Below are positions 19,933-30,125 of a DNA stretch of 64,000 bases, piece after piece (the first letter of the stretch is position 1; each line of letters opens with the position of its first letter). The translations under genes and the position numbers were made by a program. The notes beneath the pieces were generated by a model. It had not been told where the DNA came from, made no database searches, and saw nothing but the letters and a program-made list of their open reading frames with translations. Source of the stretch: Nitzschia sp. DOCU1 (lineage: Eukaryota > Bacillariophyta > Bacillariophyceae > Bacillariales > Bacillariaceae); the NCBI GenBank assembly GCA_951394045.1, contig OX595985.1, forward strand, positions 2,418,001-2,482,000, given 5' to 3'.

Positions 19933-22900
19933 TGCCGTGGCATTTCCTGGCTACGGCGGGTTGTTGCTTCTTATTCATCTCACACCACTGTTTCACGCTG
20001 CGAACTGGATTCGCACGCCGACACATGCGCATTCTCTCTCGAACATTGTTTTGTCCTCCACACCTACAACACCAACATCAACGTTAGTGGCTTTCATGAC
20101 AGTATGGAGCCAATCAGAAATGTTACCGAGGCCCTCGTGGCCGTGGCGTATGATTGCCCGGTAACTATGCACACTTACATTCTTCTTTTTGACCATGCAC
20201 TCGTTTTGCCTAATATGTCTTGTCATTTGTTGTGTCCCGACCAACTGAGGGAAAACCAAATTGTTGTAAATGACGTGGCTTTGCAACGAATCCCACCGGA
20301 TAAACGTGCAGCCACTGATCACAGTATTTTGGACCCCAAGAGCGGTCTACACATCCCACTACAATACGACAAACCATTTTCATATTTTCATGTCAGGAAG
20401 CCGACTCGTGCCGAGGCTACTGATCCCATCAACTACATTCATGTCCGTATGACCAGCGAGTTGGAATGGAGGCCATCAGATTCAAACTCGAATCTCGTGG
20501 AAGAGCATCTTCGGCGACAAGTCGGTGGCGATTCATATTTCAATACGATCTCGGCTACAAATACCACCCAATTGTTTTCTCTTTCTTCTCTTCTACAGGC
20601 CGACGAACGTATCTGCTCTGCATTTCACAACCTTGCTCTTGCCACCGCTTTAGGGGACAGGGTGATGACTACGCTTTCTGCGATGAAAACGGCAGCAAGA
20701 TCTACGCTTGTGACTGCTGACCAGTTAGCGCGACGATGGCGTATTAGCCTGGAAGCAGCGCAACGAACTTTGACAAAGACAACACAACGAGCTGTCAGAG
20801 ATTGGAGCCGTGTTTCAGGGGACCGATTATTTCGGCCAACAGAGTATGCGCTACGATACAGGAGGCTACGAAGCAAATTGTTCGTTGACGTGAAATTTGG
20901 CCCCACAAAGTCACTCGAGGGCAACACTTGTATGGCGGTCTACTCGACGCCATTCCAGTGGGTAGCTGGTTTTCCGCTTCCGAGGGAATCTGAAGTCCAT
21001 ACTACTTTGGACAAGGTCTTTCGCACTGTTGGGTTCCCGGAATCCATTGTTCCTGACTCTGCTCTCTCTCTCACCAAAGGCGAGTTTTTGAAACGATGCC
21101 AACGCGCTCAAGTACCAATTCTGCCAGTGGAACCGTACCGGCACAATCAATCTCAAGCCGAAAACGCAATTCGTGAGGTCAGTCGGCTGTATGAGCGGAC
21201 AATGTTGGCCCGCAATGTTCCTGCCTGTCTCTGGGACCGTTGCTACGCAACGTGTGCCGAACAACGAAGTCACACTGCTCTAGGTCACCCTGAGCAGAAC
21301 GGTGAATGCGCAGCAACGATAGCTGCAGGGGACACGGCGGATATTTCACATCTTATTAACTTTGGTTTTTACGATTGGTGCTGGGCTCGATCACCACGAG
21401 AATCAAGCCAACCGCAGAAACAATTGTGTCGTTGGCTTGGACCAAGTTTCGATGTTCCGGATGTGCTCTGTCAAGCTGTTCTCACCTCGAACGGTAGCAT
21501 TTTGCACCGTTCTTCTGTTATTCCACTCTCACAGGACGAGCACCAGAACGAGGATATCAAGCGGATGAAGCAAGATTTCACCGACAAACTTGCCGCAAAG
21601 CTAGGCGAGCGAATAAAAGGGATCGACTTGAAGCCAGACGATGGCGATAAAAGATTTATCAGGGCGGAAGATAATGTACCGGCTTTTGTTCCCTACGAGG
21701 ACGATGAAGCAAACGAGGTAGATGAGCAGGATAAGGAGTTCGTCCCGCCTCCCTTTGATGAAGAAGAGAAGCCGCTCGAGTATGATCATTATGTATCAAC
21801 AAAGATACGAAAGGCGACAGGGGACGGTAATAATGTTTTGACAGGCGTCGTTCGTGGACGCAAAAGAGACTCAAATGGAAACTTTATCGGGCATTTTCAC
21901 GAGAATCCGCTGCTGGATACAGCCCAATACGAAGTTGTTTGGGCGAATGGGGATGTTGAATGCGTTACAGCTAACCATATTGTGGAATCTATCATGGCGT
22001 CTGTTGACGAAGAAGGATACACAATTGCCTTTGTGAAGGAGTTTGTTGATCACAGGTGCGACGGTACAGCTCTGAAGGCTGACGATGGCTTCATTGAACG
22101 CGGAGGCCAGAGGATCCCAAAGCGCACTACAAAAGGCTGGAGTATCTGTGCCGAATTGAACGATGGGAGTACAACGTGGATTCCTCTGAGAGACGCGAAG
22201 GAAGCTTACCCAGTCCAAGTTGCCGAATATGCTGTTGCGAATAAACTTGTCTCGGAACCAGCGTTTGCTTGGTGGGTTCCTTTCACTCTGAGGAAAAGGG
22301 ACAGTGTCCTGAAAGCGGTAAAACGTCGTGCCGTACGAAGGAAGAATGAGAAATTTGGAATTGAGGTTCCTGGGCCAATGGATGTTGCCCGTGCACTCGA
22401 GATTGACCGCGAGACAGGAACTCAACATTGGGCTAACGCGATGGCGAAGGAAGTCAAGACGGTCATCCCTGCATTGAAAGTTTTGGATTCGGAAGAGAAG
22501 GTTCCTGTTGGCTCGCAACTCATTGACCTGATGGTTGTCTTTGATGTCAAAATGGACCTGACTCGCAAAGCAAGGATCTGTGCGAGAGGGGACCAAACCG
22601 AGCCGCCGTCTTCGGTTACATATGCAAGCGTGGTTACAAGGGAAAGTATTCGTCTCGCTTTCTTGCTTGCGTCTTTGAATAATTTGTCTGTTCTTTCTGC
22701 CGATATTGCAGGTGCTTATTTGAATGCACCGTGTGCTGAAAGGGTTCATACGATTCTTGGACCTGAGTTCGGCGCGTTACAGGGCAAGACCGCGGTGATA
22801 GTGAAGGCACTCTACGGTTTGAAATCTGCCGGATTTTCATGGAGAAGCTACTGTGCCAAGACCCTCCGGGAGGAATTGGGTTTTATTCCTTGTCGTGCCG

Positions 22901-24048
22901 ATATGGATGTTTGGTTTCGAGAGGCCGTCAAGTCGAACGGCGAAAAATACTACGAATATTTGTTGGTTTATACTGACGATTTACTTGCAATAAGTATGGA
23001 TCCGAAGGGTATTCTTGACGATCTTAACATGCGTTTCTTGTTGAAAGAGGATTCAATTGGAGAACCGACGAGGTACCTTGGGGCAACGATCTCAAAGTTC
23101 TGGATTGATGGTGACCCCATGCCGAAATGGGCGATTGGTTCAGGGGACTACATCAAGGAAGCGATCCGTGTTATTAAGTCAAGGCTCGCGCAGATGGAAC
23201 TCGAATTGAAATCTGGGGCGAGCGCGCCATTTCCCTCTGGGTATAAGCCAGAATTGGATGTTACCCCGTTACTCAATGATGAAGGTGCCACGTTTTATAT
23301 GCAGTGTGTTGGTATTCTTCGGTGGATTGTTGAGCTCGGTCGAATCGACATCTGTACAGAGACATCAATGCTGGCGGCTTACAATGCGTGTCCACGAGAT
23401 GGGCATCTTAAGGCGGCCTTACATGTGTTTGCTTATCTGAGTAATCATGAAAGATCAAATCTGGTCATGGACGATGGATACCCGGACCATTTGCCGGAAT
23501 TGCCGAAGCATGAATGGAAGGAATTCTATCCATGGGCGGCTGATGATTGGCCACCAGACGCGCCAACTCCCCTCGGGAAACACGTGGTAATTGTCATGTT
23601 TGTTGATGCGTCTCATGCCGCTAACGTTATTACTCGTCAGTCAAGAACAGGTATATTGATTTGGGTTAATCGTGCTCCGATTGTCTGGTATTCTAAAAAG
23701 CAAAATTCGATTGAGACAAGTTCTTTTGGGTCGGAGTTCATGGCGTTGAAGACGGGCGTTGAGCTTTTAGAAGCGCTCCGTTACAAGTTACGAATGCTTG
23801 GTGTTCCTATCGACGGGTATGCTCATGTTCTCGTCGACAACATGTCTGTTGTTAACAACACAAGTGTGCCGGAGTCTACTCTCAAGAAGAAGTCAAATTC
23901 GATTGCTTATCACTACGTGAGGTCGAAGGCAGCGGCGGACATCCTACGTATTGGTTATGTTAATACCAAGGCGAACCTAGCCGACATGTTGACCAAGGTT
24001 CAGAGTGGAGCGGAGCGTAAGGAGCTTGCAAGACAAGTCCTGTTCTAA
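19933..24048 (+). CDS. pol: Copia Pol: protease, integrase, reverse transcriptase, RNase H
   Basis: The frame continues directly from gag after one TGA and stays open for 1371 codons. The aspartic protease motif LDSHADTC has its Asp at codon 26 (20008). The integrase catalytic residues follow: Asp in LFVDVKFG (about 319), Asp in VPDSAL (375) and Glu in QSQAENA (410), a D-x34-E spacing. Reverse transcriptase includes ADIAGAYLNA and the active site YTDD at about 1013. RNase H has FVDASHA, SSFGSEFMAL, LVDNMSVV and a final YHYVRSK His. The first in-frame ATG is at 20104, past the protease motif, so a complete Pol requires reading through the gag stop. All catalytic motifs look intact. Confidence 0.95.
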   Translation, partial: CRGISWLRRVVASYSSHTTVSRCELDSHADTCAFSLEHCFVLHTYNTNINVSGFHDSMEPIRNVTEALVAVAYDCPVTMHTYILLFDHALVLPNMSCHLLCPDQLRENQIVVNDVALQRIPPDKRAATDHSILDPKSGLHIPLQYDKPFSYFHVRKPTRAEATDPINYIHVRMTSELEWRPSDSNSNLVEEHLRRQVGGDSYFNTISATNTTQLFSLSSLLQADERICSAFHNLALATALGDRVMTTLSAMKTAARSTLVTADQLARRWRISLEAAQRTLTKTTQRAVRDWSRVSGDRLFRPTEYALRYRRLRSKLFVDVKFGPTKSLEGNTCMAVYSTPFQWVAGFPLPRESEVHTTLDKVFRTVGFPESIVPDSALSLTKGEFLKRCQRAQVPILPVEPYRHNQSQAENAIREVSRLYERTMLARNVPACLWDRCYATCAEQRSHTALGHPEQNGECAATIAAGDTADISHLINFGFYDWCWARSPRESSQPQKQLCRWLGPSFDVPDVLCQAVLTSNGSILHRSSVIPLSQDEHQNEDIKRMKQDFTDKLAAKLGERIKGIDLKPDDGDKRFIRAEDNVPAFVPYEDDEANEVDEQDKEFVPPPFDEEEKPLEYDHYVSTKIRKATGDGNNVLTGVVRGRKRDSNGNFIGHFHENPLLDTAQYEVVWANGDVECVTANHIVESIMASVDEEGYTIAFVKEFVDHRCDGTALKADDGFIERGGQRIPKRTTKGWSICAELNDGSTTWIPLRDAKEAYPVQVAEYAVANKLVSEPAFAWWVPFTLRKRDSVLKAVKRRAVRRKNEKFGIEVPGPMDVARALEIDRETGTQHWANAMAKEVKTVIPALKVLDSEEKVPVGSQLIDLMVVFDVKMDLTRKARICARGDQTEPPSSVTYASVVTRESIRLAFLLASLNNLSVLSADIAGAYLNAPCAERVHTILGPEFGALQGKTAVIVKALYGLKSAGFSWRSYCAKTLREELGFIPCRADMDVWFREAVKSNGEKYYEYLLVYTDDLLAISMDPKGILDDLNMRFLLKEDSIGEPTRYLGATISKFWIDGDPMPKWAIGSGDYIKEAIRVIKSRLAQMELELKSGASAPFPSGYKPELDVTPLLNDEGATFYMQCVGILRWIVELGRIDICTETSMLAAYNACPRDGHLKAALHVFAYLSNHERSNLVMDDGYPDHLPELPKHEWKEFYPWAADDWPPDAPTPLGKHVVIVMFVDASHAANVITRQSRTGILIWVNRAPIVWYSKKQNSIETSSFGSEFMALKTGVELLEALRYKLRMLGVPIDGYAHVLVDNMSVVNNTSVPESTLKKKSNSIAYHYVRSKAAADILRIGYVNTKANLADMLTKVQSGAERKELARQVLF

Positions 24049-24221
24049 GTCGCGTCTGACTCGTCGAGGGGGTGGCCTAAACTTGTTGGCCATTCGTGTT
24101 GGACGTCCTGCGGTGGGGCAGGTACCTCGGTTGTATTTATTTCGTGATGGTGGTTGTTATTGGAAGTTAATCTTGGATGCAGATAGTACGATGTGATCGG
24201 ACTCCTAGCTCCGTCTCCCAT

Positions 24222-24230
24222 CGAGGGGAC
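24222..24230 (+). promoter_or_regulatory. Polypurine tract candidate
   Basis: CGAGGGGAC lies directly against the 3' LTR; GAGGGGA is the expected plus-strand primer type for reverse transcription. Confidence 0.65.
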
Positions 24231-24385
24231 CGTTATTTCCCCGAAGGAGTGGCATGGTTTAGTCTAGTTAGTCAAGCCGGGCGTTCGTATCCCGCGCGGT
24301 AATGCCATAATATTTTGTTGTGATGACTTTTTTTTACTCTTGTTACGTTTTGAGTGGCTCCGAGTCACTCAGTCGATGATTTCTC
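24231..24385 (+). repeat. 3' LTR of the Copia element
   Basis: 155 bp, identical base for base to the 5' LTR including the T8 run. It is followed by the target duplication GAAAA. Confidence 0.95.
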
Positions 24386-24390
24386 GAAAA

Positions 24391-24813
24391 AGCCTACGTA
24401 GCAAAGTAATGGTTGTGCGGGTACGCCGCACAGCGCGCGCCCTGAGCGTCTCTTTGACCCAACCGAATAAATCCTCCCGCTCGTCTACATTAGACGGTTA
24501 GAACACAGACGTCAGAGAGTGCTTAGTTCTCTACTAAAAGCAGCAAAGCGCCAGTCTACAAAGTAGCAATGGTAGTAACCATGACAAAAAGAAGGTTGCA
24601 CGGTACAAGAACTTGAAAGCCATGGAGTGATTGAAAGGTTATAGTTTCCGTCTACCGGTAGTAGGAAACGTGTCATTTCTATAGAAGGAAACGAAAAGAT
24701 CAACTTGCCAGCAGGTATAGTACCATACGAATATACTTGTGCTCTTCGCTTTACACAAGGTGCAACGGCCATATATCACACGTGTCCAAAGATTCATAAA
24801 GTCGTCATACGGA
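24391..24813. other. Intergenic stretch after the retrotransposon
   Basis: No gene was seen. The right part probably contains the 3' untranslated region of the minus-strand membrane-protein gene that ends at 24814. Confidence 0.4.
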
Positions 24814-27255
24814 TCAGCAAGTAGAAGAAGCGGCCTCCTGTTGCGAATGGCTTGTCGCAGAAAAGCAAGATGATTCGTCATGGGCCGATGCGTCTGTCGC
24901 ATGTTGCAGCGGAGTGAAAAAGGTTTCTGCCTCCGTGGACTGCTTCACTTCCGGGGATTCCACCAACCCATCATCTTGCTGGCAACAACTTGCAAAGGAT
25001 CTGTTGGACTCATCGTTCATCTCGTCAATCGCATCCTCTTTGTTCACCTTGCCCGTAGCCATGGACAGGTCAGGCCCGCCCTCCGACGTGCCTGATGAAG
25101 CAATGGGTGGGCTGGCTTCACCAACACTTGTCACATCATCAGACGTATATTCTTGATGGGAAGATTGAGCTTCAATAATGGGCTCGCGGTTGTCTTCCAA
25201 CGCCGGCTCCGCTTTGGCCTCTACCTCCGACTCGGCATCTTCACCGACACTTGTCACATCATCAGACGCATATTCTTGATGGGAAGATTGAGCTTCAATA
25301 ATGGGCTCGCGGTTGTCGTCCAAAGCAGGCTCCGCTTTGGCCACTACCTCCGACTCGGCATCTATCGTGACTACTTGCTCCTCTTGTTGCTCTCCTTCTG
25401 GGAGATGGACGGCAACATCGACCTCCTCGTTGCAGTTCTCTGTGCTAGCCTCAATCACTTCATCGTCGTCCAACTTTTCCGTTTGCGCAATTTCATCCTC
25501 TAGTAGTACCGAGCTTTCCTTGTCACTACCATCATCGCTACTAGACACACTCGACACCACAGTGCCACTCTCATCGCTGTGAGAACCGGGCGGATCGACG
25601 GGCATCGGTCTCTTGTCAGCTACAACCGACGAAAGCTCTTCTTCATCAAGGCTCACTTGCGAGTCGTCGACTTCTGGCATGACTGGCGCCACGTCTACAA
25701 AAGTTGAACTCGCTCCCACACTATCCGGGGTCACGGAACGGATATGATTGTCCATTTTCGTCTCGCCATCTAGAACATTCAAACAACCTGGTACTTCGGC
25801 CATTTCTCCTTCCGATGATTCACTTGGAGGCGTCTCGACTAATTCCATTCCCACCACCACTGGAATCAGGGGCGGATGTTGCCTTGGCGGAGACTTTTGT
25901 CGTGACTTGAAAGTAGCAAGCCGCTTGCGCTTGCGGTTGTTGTGATGCCCTCCGTCCTCGTACTCATCCTCCTCTTCTTCGGCTTCGTCAATACGTTCCA
26001 ACCTGCTAGTGGTCCAAGAAACACTTGACCGGACAGATGCCGCCGAATCAGAGGTGATATCTGAAATGCTCCAAGTAATGGAAGGTGTGTAGTTTTGGGC
26101 AATATCATCGTTGTCATCTCCGTGACCCTCATCTTCTTCGTCGTCAGAAACCACACACCCAAATTCGCCGGGGAAACGGGCCGATGCGAATTCATCCAGA
26201 GGAACAAAACGTCTACTTCGGCGTATAGGAGGGCCCAGTCCCATGGAGGGACGAGTCACAATGGAAGATGATGATCGATGCCTCCGAAACTTGTGCCGAA
26301 TCGAGGGTTCAGGATGTTGCGCCATTTCTCGACGCATCAAACCATAACAAAAGATCGAGGCAACTACAAACGAGACAGACGCCGCTGCAACGGCCACAGT
26401 AGCGGAGCCACCGGAAGACTTTGAAGCATCATTCGTAGGCGATGCCTCGTCAATCCAAGTTTCGCCCAGAGGATTCAGAAACTCTGCCCGGACCACGGAC
26501 GGAGAAAAACGCCGGACCTGTTCCGTGTAGGCAAGGCCGTCCGCAATAGCTCCGAATATAATATCTTGGATATTGATGGTGTCAGATGGGCTACTTTCGT
26601 CCAACAGGATCGCAGTCGCTCCATTGATGACATTGCAAGTATTTCCTTCGATCGTAGGAGCACAAAATTCTACACAAGGAAATGTAGGGTAGACGATCGT
26701 CAGAAACGTGTTCCACAAGTTTAGCCGACACACCCACATGTCCTACGTACCGTCCTTGGAAAACTGATGCCGCATGTTCGTCTTGACTTGATACAAGGGC
26801 CGATCCAACAAGTCACAGGCATCCACAAAGGCTTCCATGACCGCCGCCGTAATGACCGCCTCGAGACCGGCTAGACTTCGCGACTTGGCGTGATCCTCGA
26901 ATTCCACCTCGTAAACATAGTACAATTGGAGCTCGGTCGAGTAATAGTCATCCTTGGAGCGAACAGAATTGCAATTGGAACTGATTGCTTGAAGTTCCCT
27001 TGCCTCGCGAGTGACCAAAGAATGATCCTGATTGAAAATGACGGCTTTTCGAAGGTAATGAGGATCCCCAGTTTCTCCTTCTTCGATCCAAGGAACGGCA
27101 TCATAATCATCTGTGCTTTCTTCTTTCGGATAAGCAACCACAGCAGGGAAAAGATCGAACCCTATCACGAGCACGATCAACACCAAGGACGTCCAAGTAC
27201 GATGATGCTGTCGCAGTTTAGTGGTATTGCCATGGATGATCTTGCATTTCATCAT
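24814..27255 (-). CDS. Unrecognised single-pass membrane protein with long acidic tail
   Basis: Exon 1 is 26751-27255 and exon 2 is 24814-26669, with an 81-bp intron (GTACGT...CTTGTGTAG). Splicing turns SKDG into SKDE and continues FCAPTIEG in frame, giving about 786 residues. The N-terminus has a signal-like hydrophobic segment (SLVLIVLVIGFDLFPAVVA, about 25-43). A predicted extracellular part follows. A second hydrophobic helix (VAVAAASVSFVVASIFCYGLM) is at about residues 280-300, then a basic stop-transfer stretch. The remaining roughly 480 residues are Ser/Glu/Asp-rich and probably disordered, with two copies of a 41-residue repeat. It looks like a type I surface or endomembrane protein. 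No family is recognised. Confidence 0.8.
25124..25369. repeat. Two 123-bp tandem coding repeats
   Basis: Period 123 bp (41 codons) within the acidic tail of the membrane protein. Both copies encode KAEPALxDNREPIIEAQSS followed by HQEYxSDDVTSVGE. Frame is preserved and differences are few. Confidence 0.9.
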
Positions 27256-27656
27256 GATAGAATTGATTCAACAGTGAGACCAAGCAAGGTGGAGTTGTTT
27301 GTGATTCGCTTCGTGTGCCCAAGCATTGGTTCGTGCCGCACCTCTCGATGTGGTGCCGTAGTGGTGCCTAAAATACTGGTATGCGTGGAATATAAATCCA
27401 AGAATCCATCCAAGAGGTCTGCCAGCTCGACCGTTGTCGCCTAGTCAGGCAGAATTTTCTTCAGATTTCGTTTGCACCTCCATGGTCGTCCTCGTTTTGG
27501 TACAAAATAAGCATTGCATCGTGTGTGTGCGCCGATGGGTTTCCCTCCAAAAACCAAGGTACCGGTGTCGGGCAAATATGCCTAGTCTGTATACATTTCT
27601 TCCATTCAAATCCTCCATCACGGCACATGGAGGTCTCAGGGTCGGCTCGTTCCATC
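27256..27656. other. Intergenic stretch between two minus-strand genes
   Basis: It holds the likely promoter of the membrane-protein gene and the 3' end of the nitroreductase transcript. No specific element was recognised. Confidence 0.4.
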
Positions 27657-28559
27657 TTATTCATTTCCGGCTTCGTCGTCCTCCGCCGTGACTTGCCACG
27701 GTCTTCCAAAGGTTTCTTGAAATACTACTTCGTGGATAGGTAGACGTGGTGTCCTGCTTTCCAACAAGGCTTCGTCATAGTCATATCCTAGTGCGACCAT
27801 GAGTGGGATCGCATATCGATCGGGAACCTCCAAGATTTCCTGCACTCTTGTGGGATCATATCCTTCCATGATGCAAGTTGCTAAATCATGGGACGTGGCC
27901 GCCAATACCAAAGATTGTGCCATGAGACTAGTATTCTTGTAGCCCCATGCTTGAACATCTTCCACTACGGGCATGGCTTGGACATTTCTCAAGAAATTCG
28001 TGCTGGCTTGTTTCAGCAAAGTCGCTAAATGACCTTGTCCAATCAAAAAGGATGGCACCAACGGCAAATTTGCTAAATAGTTGGGATGCCTCGCGGGTTT
28101 TTCCAATTCATAAACGCGTTGGATTCGCTGGGTGGGTTCCAAATCGGTCAAAAACACCGCTAACGCACTGGCATCCTGGGTGCGGAATTGATTCCCGGGT
28201 CCCAGCATGGCCTCTTGAGACAACTGCTCTTTGAGGGATGCATCTTGTACCAGAATGATTTGAGTCGGTTGCAAATTAAAGCTCGAAGGAGATCTCTGCG
28301 TTTTGTCATCATGGAAACAAACGCCGAGAAGAATGTAAGATGCGCGGCAGGACACGGAAAGGAAAACAGCGTGATAATCCACTACTGACAACGCAGCTGT
28401 CGATATCTGCTCTGCTCTACTCGACGAGACTTATTCACGTACCAAAGTGGATTCTAGAATGTCGTTCAAAATCTCTGGGGGAATGACTCGATCGTTTTGA
28501 AATCGTCGACAGGATCGTCGCGATTGTGCCAGGGCCCGAAATATCGTGGAGGCACTCAT
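27657..28559 (-). CDS. Nitroreductase-family flavoprotein
   Basis: Exon 1 is 28443-28559 and exon 2 is 27657-28295; the intron (147 bp) has GTACGT and AAAACGCAG ends. The spliced product has 251 residues, typical for the FMN-dependent nitroreductase family, which reduces nitro compounds or quinones with NAD(P)H. Exon 1 encodes RRSCRRFQNDRVIPPEILNDIL, cut at RRSCRRFQNDR, matching the family N-terminus RRSxRxF that binds FMN phosphate. The splice joins it to SPSSFNLQPTQIILV, the second FMN motif (usually APSxxNxQPW). The C-terminal part contains the usual ALG(Y/W) segment. No targeting peptide is obvious and the substrate cannot be told. Confidence 0.88.
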
Positions 28560-29149
28560 GGCAATCACAATCGCCGACAATCAATAGCTAGCTAAATAGA
28601 TGTAGCGTAAGGTAGAGTGGTAGTGCAAGGCAAAACAATAGCGGTTGTTGCGGCCGTCTAATACCGAAATCATCACCATCATGCTTCCATGGAGCGGATC
28701 ATTGTTTGCATGGATCATCGCCGCCACACACATGTGCTTCCACCGCCTGTCTTTCACGAGACAAACGTCATCCTAGTCACACGAGTCGACTTTTCATTCC
28801 GATCGCGTTCAACTGAGTCCGTCCGTTTGGCCGATAACTTTCTTGGGTCGGAATCGCGGCAGTCAGCAGTACGTAGTCGAAGACTAGCAGTAGTAGCGGC
28901 ACGAGATCGAGTGTCCAGCTCGACCGAGTGTAACTAAACTACCCCCGCTTGACGAAACTGATGGCTTCCAAATTATGATACTAGTTTAACTGATTGCATT
29001 GTTTGTTCTGAACCGTATCCGGAAGGTAATGGTATAAAGCAAGACCGAAGAAACAGGATAATCAATAACAGTGTGCATAGCGAGGGATCGTGCGTTTTTG
29101 TCGACGCGATAATACGTGATAAAATCATCGTCAATAATGATCATCATGA
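28560..29149. other. Intergenic stretch left of the satellite
   Basis: Upstream region of the nitroreductase and left flank of the array. Short ORFs (for example 28689-28937, plus) show no coding motif. No satellite sequence is found before 29150. Confidence 0.5.
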
Positions 29150-29192
29150 TCAGGCAAATTTTCCACACTGACGGATGAGATTTTGATTAGCT

Positions 29193-29217
29193 CGATTCCG
29201 CGCGAAGCGCGGAATCG
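29193..29217. repeat. Hairpin near the left end of each unit
   Basis: A perfect 11-bp stem (CGATTCCGCGC with GCGCGGAATCG) and a GAA loop. It is repeated in every unit at the same offset, about 40 bp from the left terminus. Confidence 0.9.
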
Positions 29218-29913
29218 CTTTCTGGTAAACTAAGATCCTTGCTACTCTTCTTGCCGAGACAGCCACGAGGATCGCTTTGGATCTCTCTGAAAGATCTGTA
29301 AGCTGCATGCTCCTCGAGCTGTATGACTACATTCACTCAACGAATAACACCACTACTCTAGCTAGCTAGATCTGCGAGAGCAATAGCGATCATGCCAGCC
29401 ACATCACTGCTAATGTTCTTGCTCTGTCTTGTTATGTTACTTTATGACTATAGCGGCGGGGGCGTCGGCGTCAACGACGCCAGTGCTAGCCGGAGCATTA
29501 TCATTAACATTACGCTACTTCCCGGCCCCAGTAGACGACGACGCAAGTACTATCGGTAGATAGTAGAGCACGCGCTTTCGTCACACTAGATTTCGCAATG
29601 CACGCTTTTCGGAACACAATATTTCGTAAGACGCGATTTCGCACCACTTGCTTTCGTAACACTACGCGATTTCCTAAGACTTCACAAGACGCAATTTCGT
29701 AAAACAAGATTTCATAAGAAGCCCTTTCGCACCACAACGCGATTTCGCAAGACGCGCTTTCGTAACTCCAGTGATTTCCCTAGATTTCACAACACGCAGT
29801 TTCGTAACACACTATCTTGCAACCACGCGATTTCGGAACAGCCGCGTTCGCCACTCTTTGGTTATTGTTGTGTTATTGTGCGTGGTTCCGAAGCAACGCG
29901 ATGCGCGGTTGAA

Positions 29914-30030
29914 GCTAAATTCGTAGCTCTGCGTACATACTTATGCTAAATTTGAAGCTCTGCGTGGAATACTTATGCTAAATTTGACGCTCTGCGTAGA
30001 ATACTTATGCTAAGTTCCAAGCACTGCGCG
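29914..30030 (+). repeat. Internal 32-bp subrepeats of the satellite unit
   Basis: Copies start with GCTAA at 29914 (31 bp), 29945 (32), 29977 (32) and 30009 (partial). They share AGCTCTGCGT-like cores and end in ATACTTAT. The same block is in every unit. Confidence 0.9.
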
Positions 30031-30069
30031 CCGAATCGACTTCGACCTCCATAGTATTTTTCATTTCCC

Positions 30070-30125
30070 CATCCGTCAGTGTGGCAAGTTACCCTCATGA
30101 GGCAAATTTTCCACACTGACGGATG
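30070..30125. repeat. Unit junction palindrome (first of 31)
   Basis: Left arm 30070-30097 and right arm 30098-30125 are inverted copies, 24 of 28 positions matching, centred on TCA/TGA. Because it combines the end of one unit, the TCATGA linker and the start of the next, the array carries this cruciform-forming sequence every 948 bp. Confidence 0.93.

Larger units (their letters stand above)
17714..24390 (+). mobile_element. Complete Ty1/Copia LTR retrotransposon with target duplication
   Basis: The element (17719-24385) is flanked by GAAAA at 17714-17718 and 24386-24390, a 5-bp target-site duplication. An alternative reading is AAAA with LTRs one base longer. The two 155-bp LTRs are identical. 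Inside come a primer-binding site, gag, pol with protease, integrase, reverse transcriptase and RNase H in Copia order, and a polypurine tract. No frameshift was seen. Identical LTRs and open frames mean the insertion is recent. Unlike most LTRs, the ends are not TG...CA but CGTTAT...TTCTC. Confidence 0.97.
29153..30094 (+). mobile_element. First satellite unit, MITE-like element with terminal inverted repeats
   Basis: The unit begins GGCAAATTTT then CCACACTGACGGATG, and ends with the inverse CATCCGTCAGTGTGG then CAAGTTACCC. The inner 15 bp of the TIRs are perfect; the outer 10 bp match at 6 of 10. From left to right it holds a strong hairpin (29193-29217), a unique stretch, a zone of degenerate ACGCGATTTCG-type short repeats (about 29570-29850) and 32-bp subrepeats (29914-30030). 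Length, TIRs and lack of a transposase fit a non-autonomous DNA transposon. The GGS start and 3-bp TCA flanks recall PIF/Harbinger, but this assignment is only an inference. Confidence 0.7.

Noticed and set aside
21871..22749. Minus-strand ORF of 292 codons
   Set aside because: It is antisense to the pol coding region.
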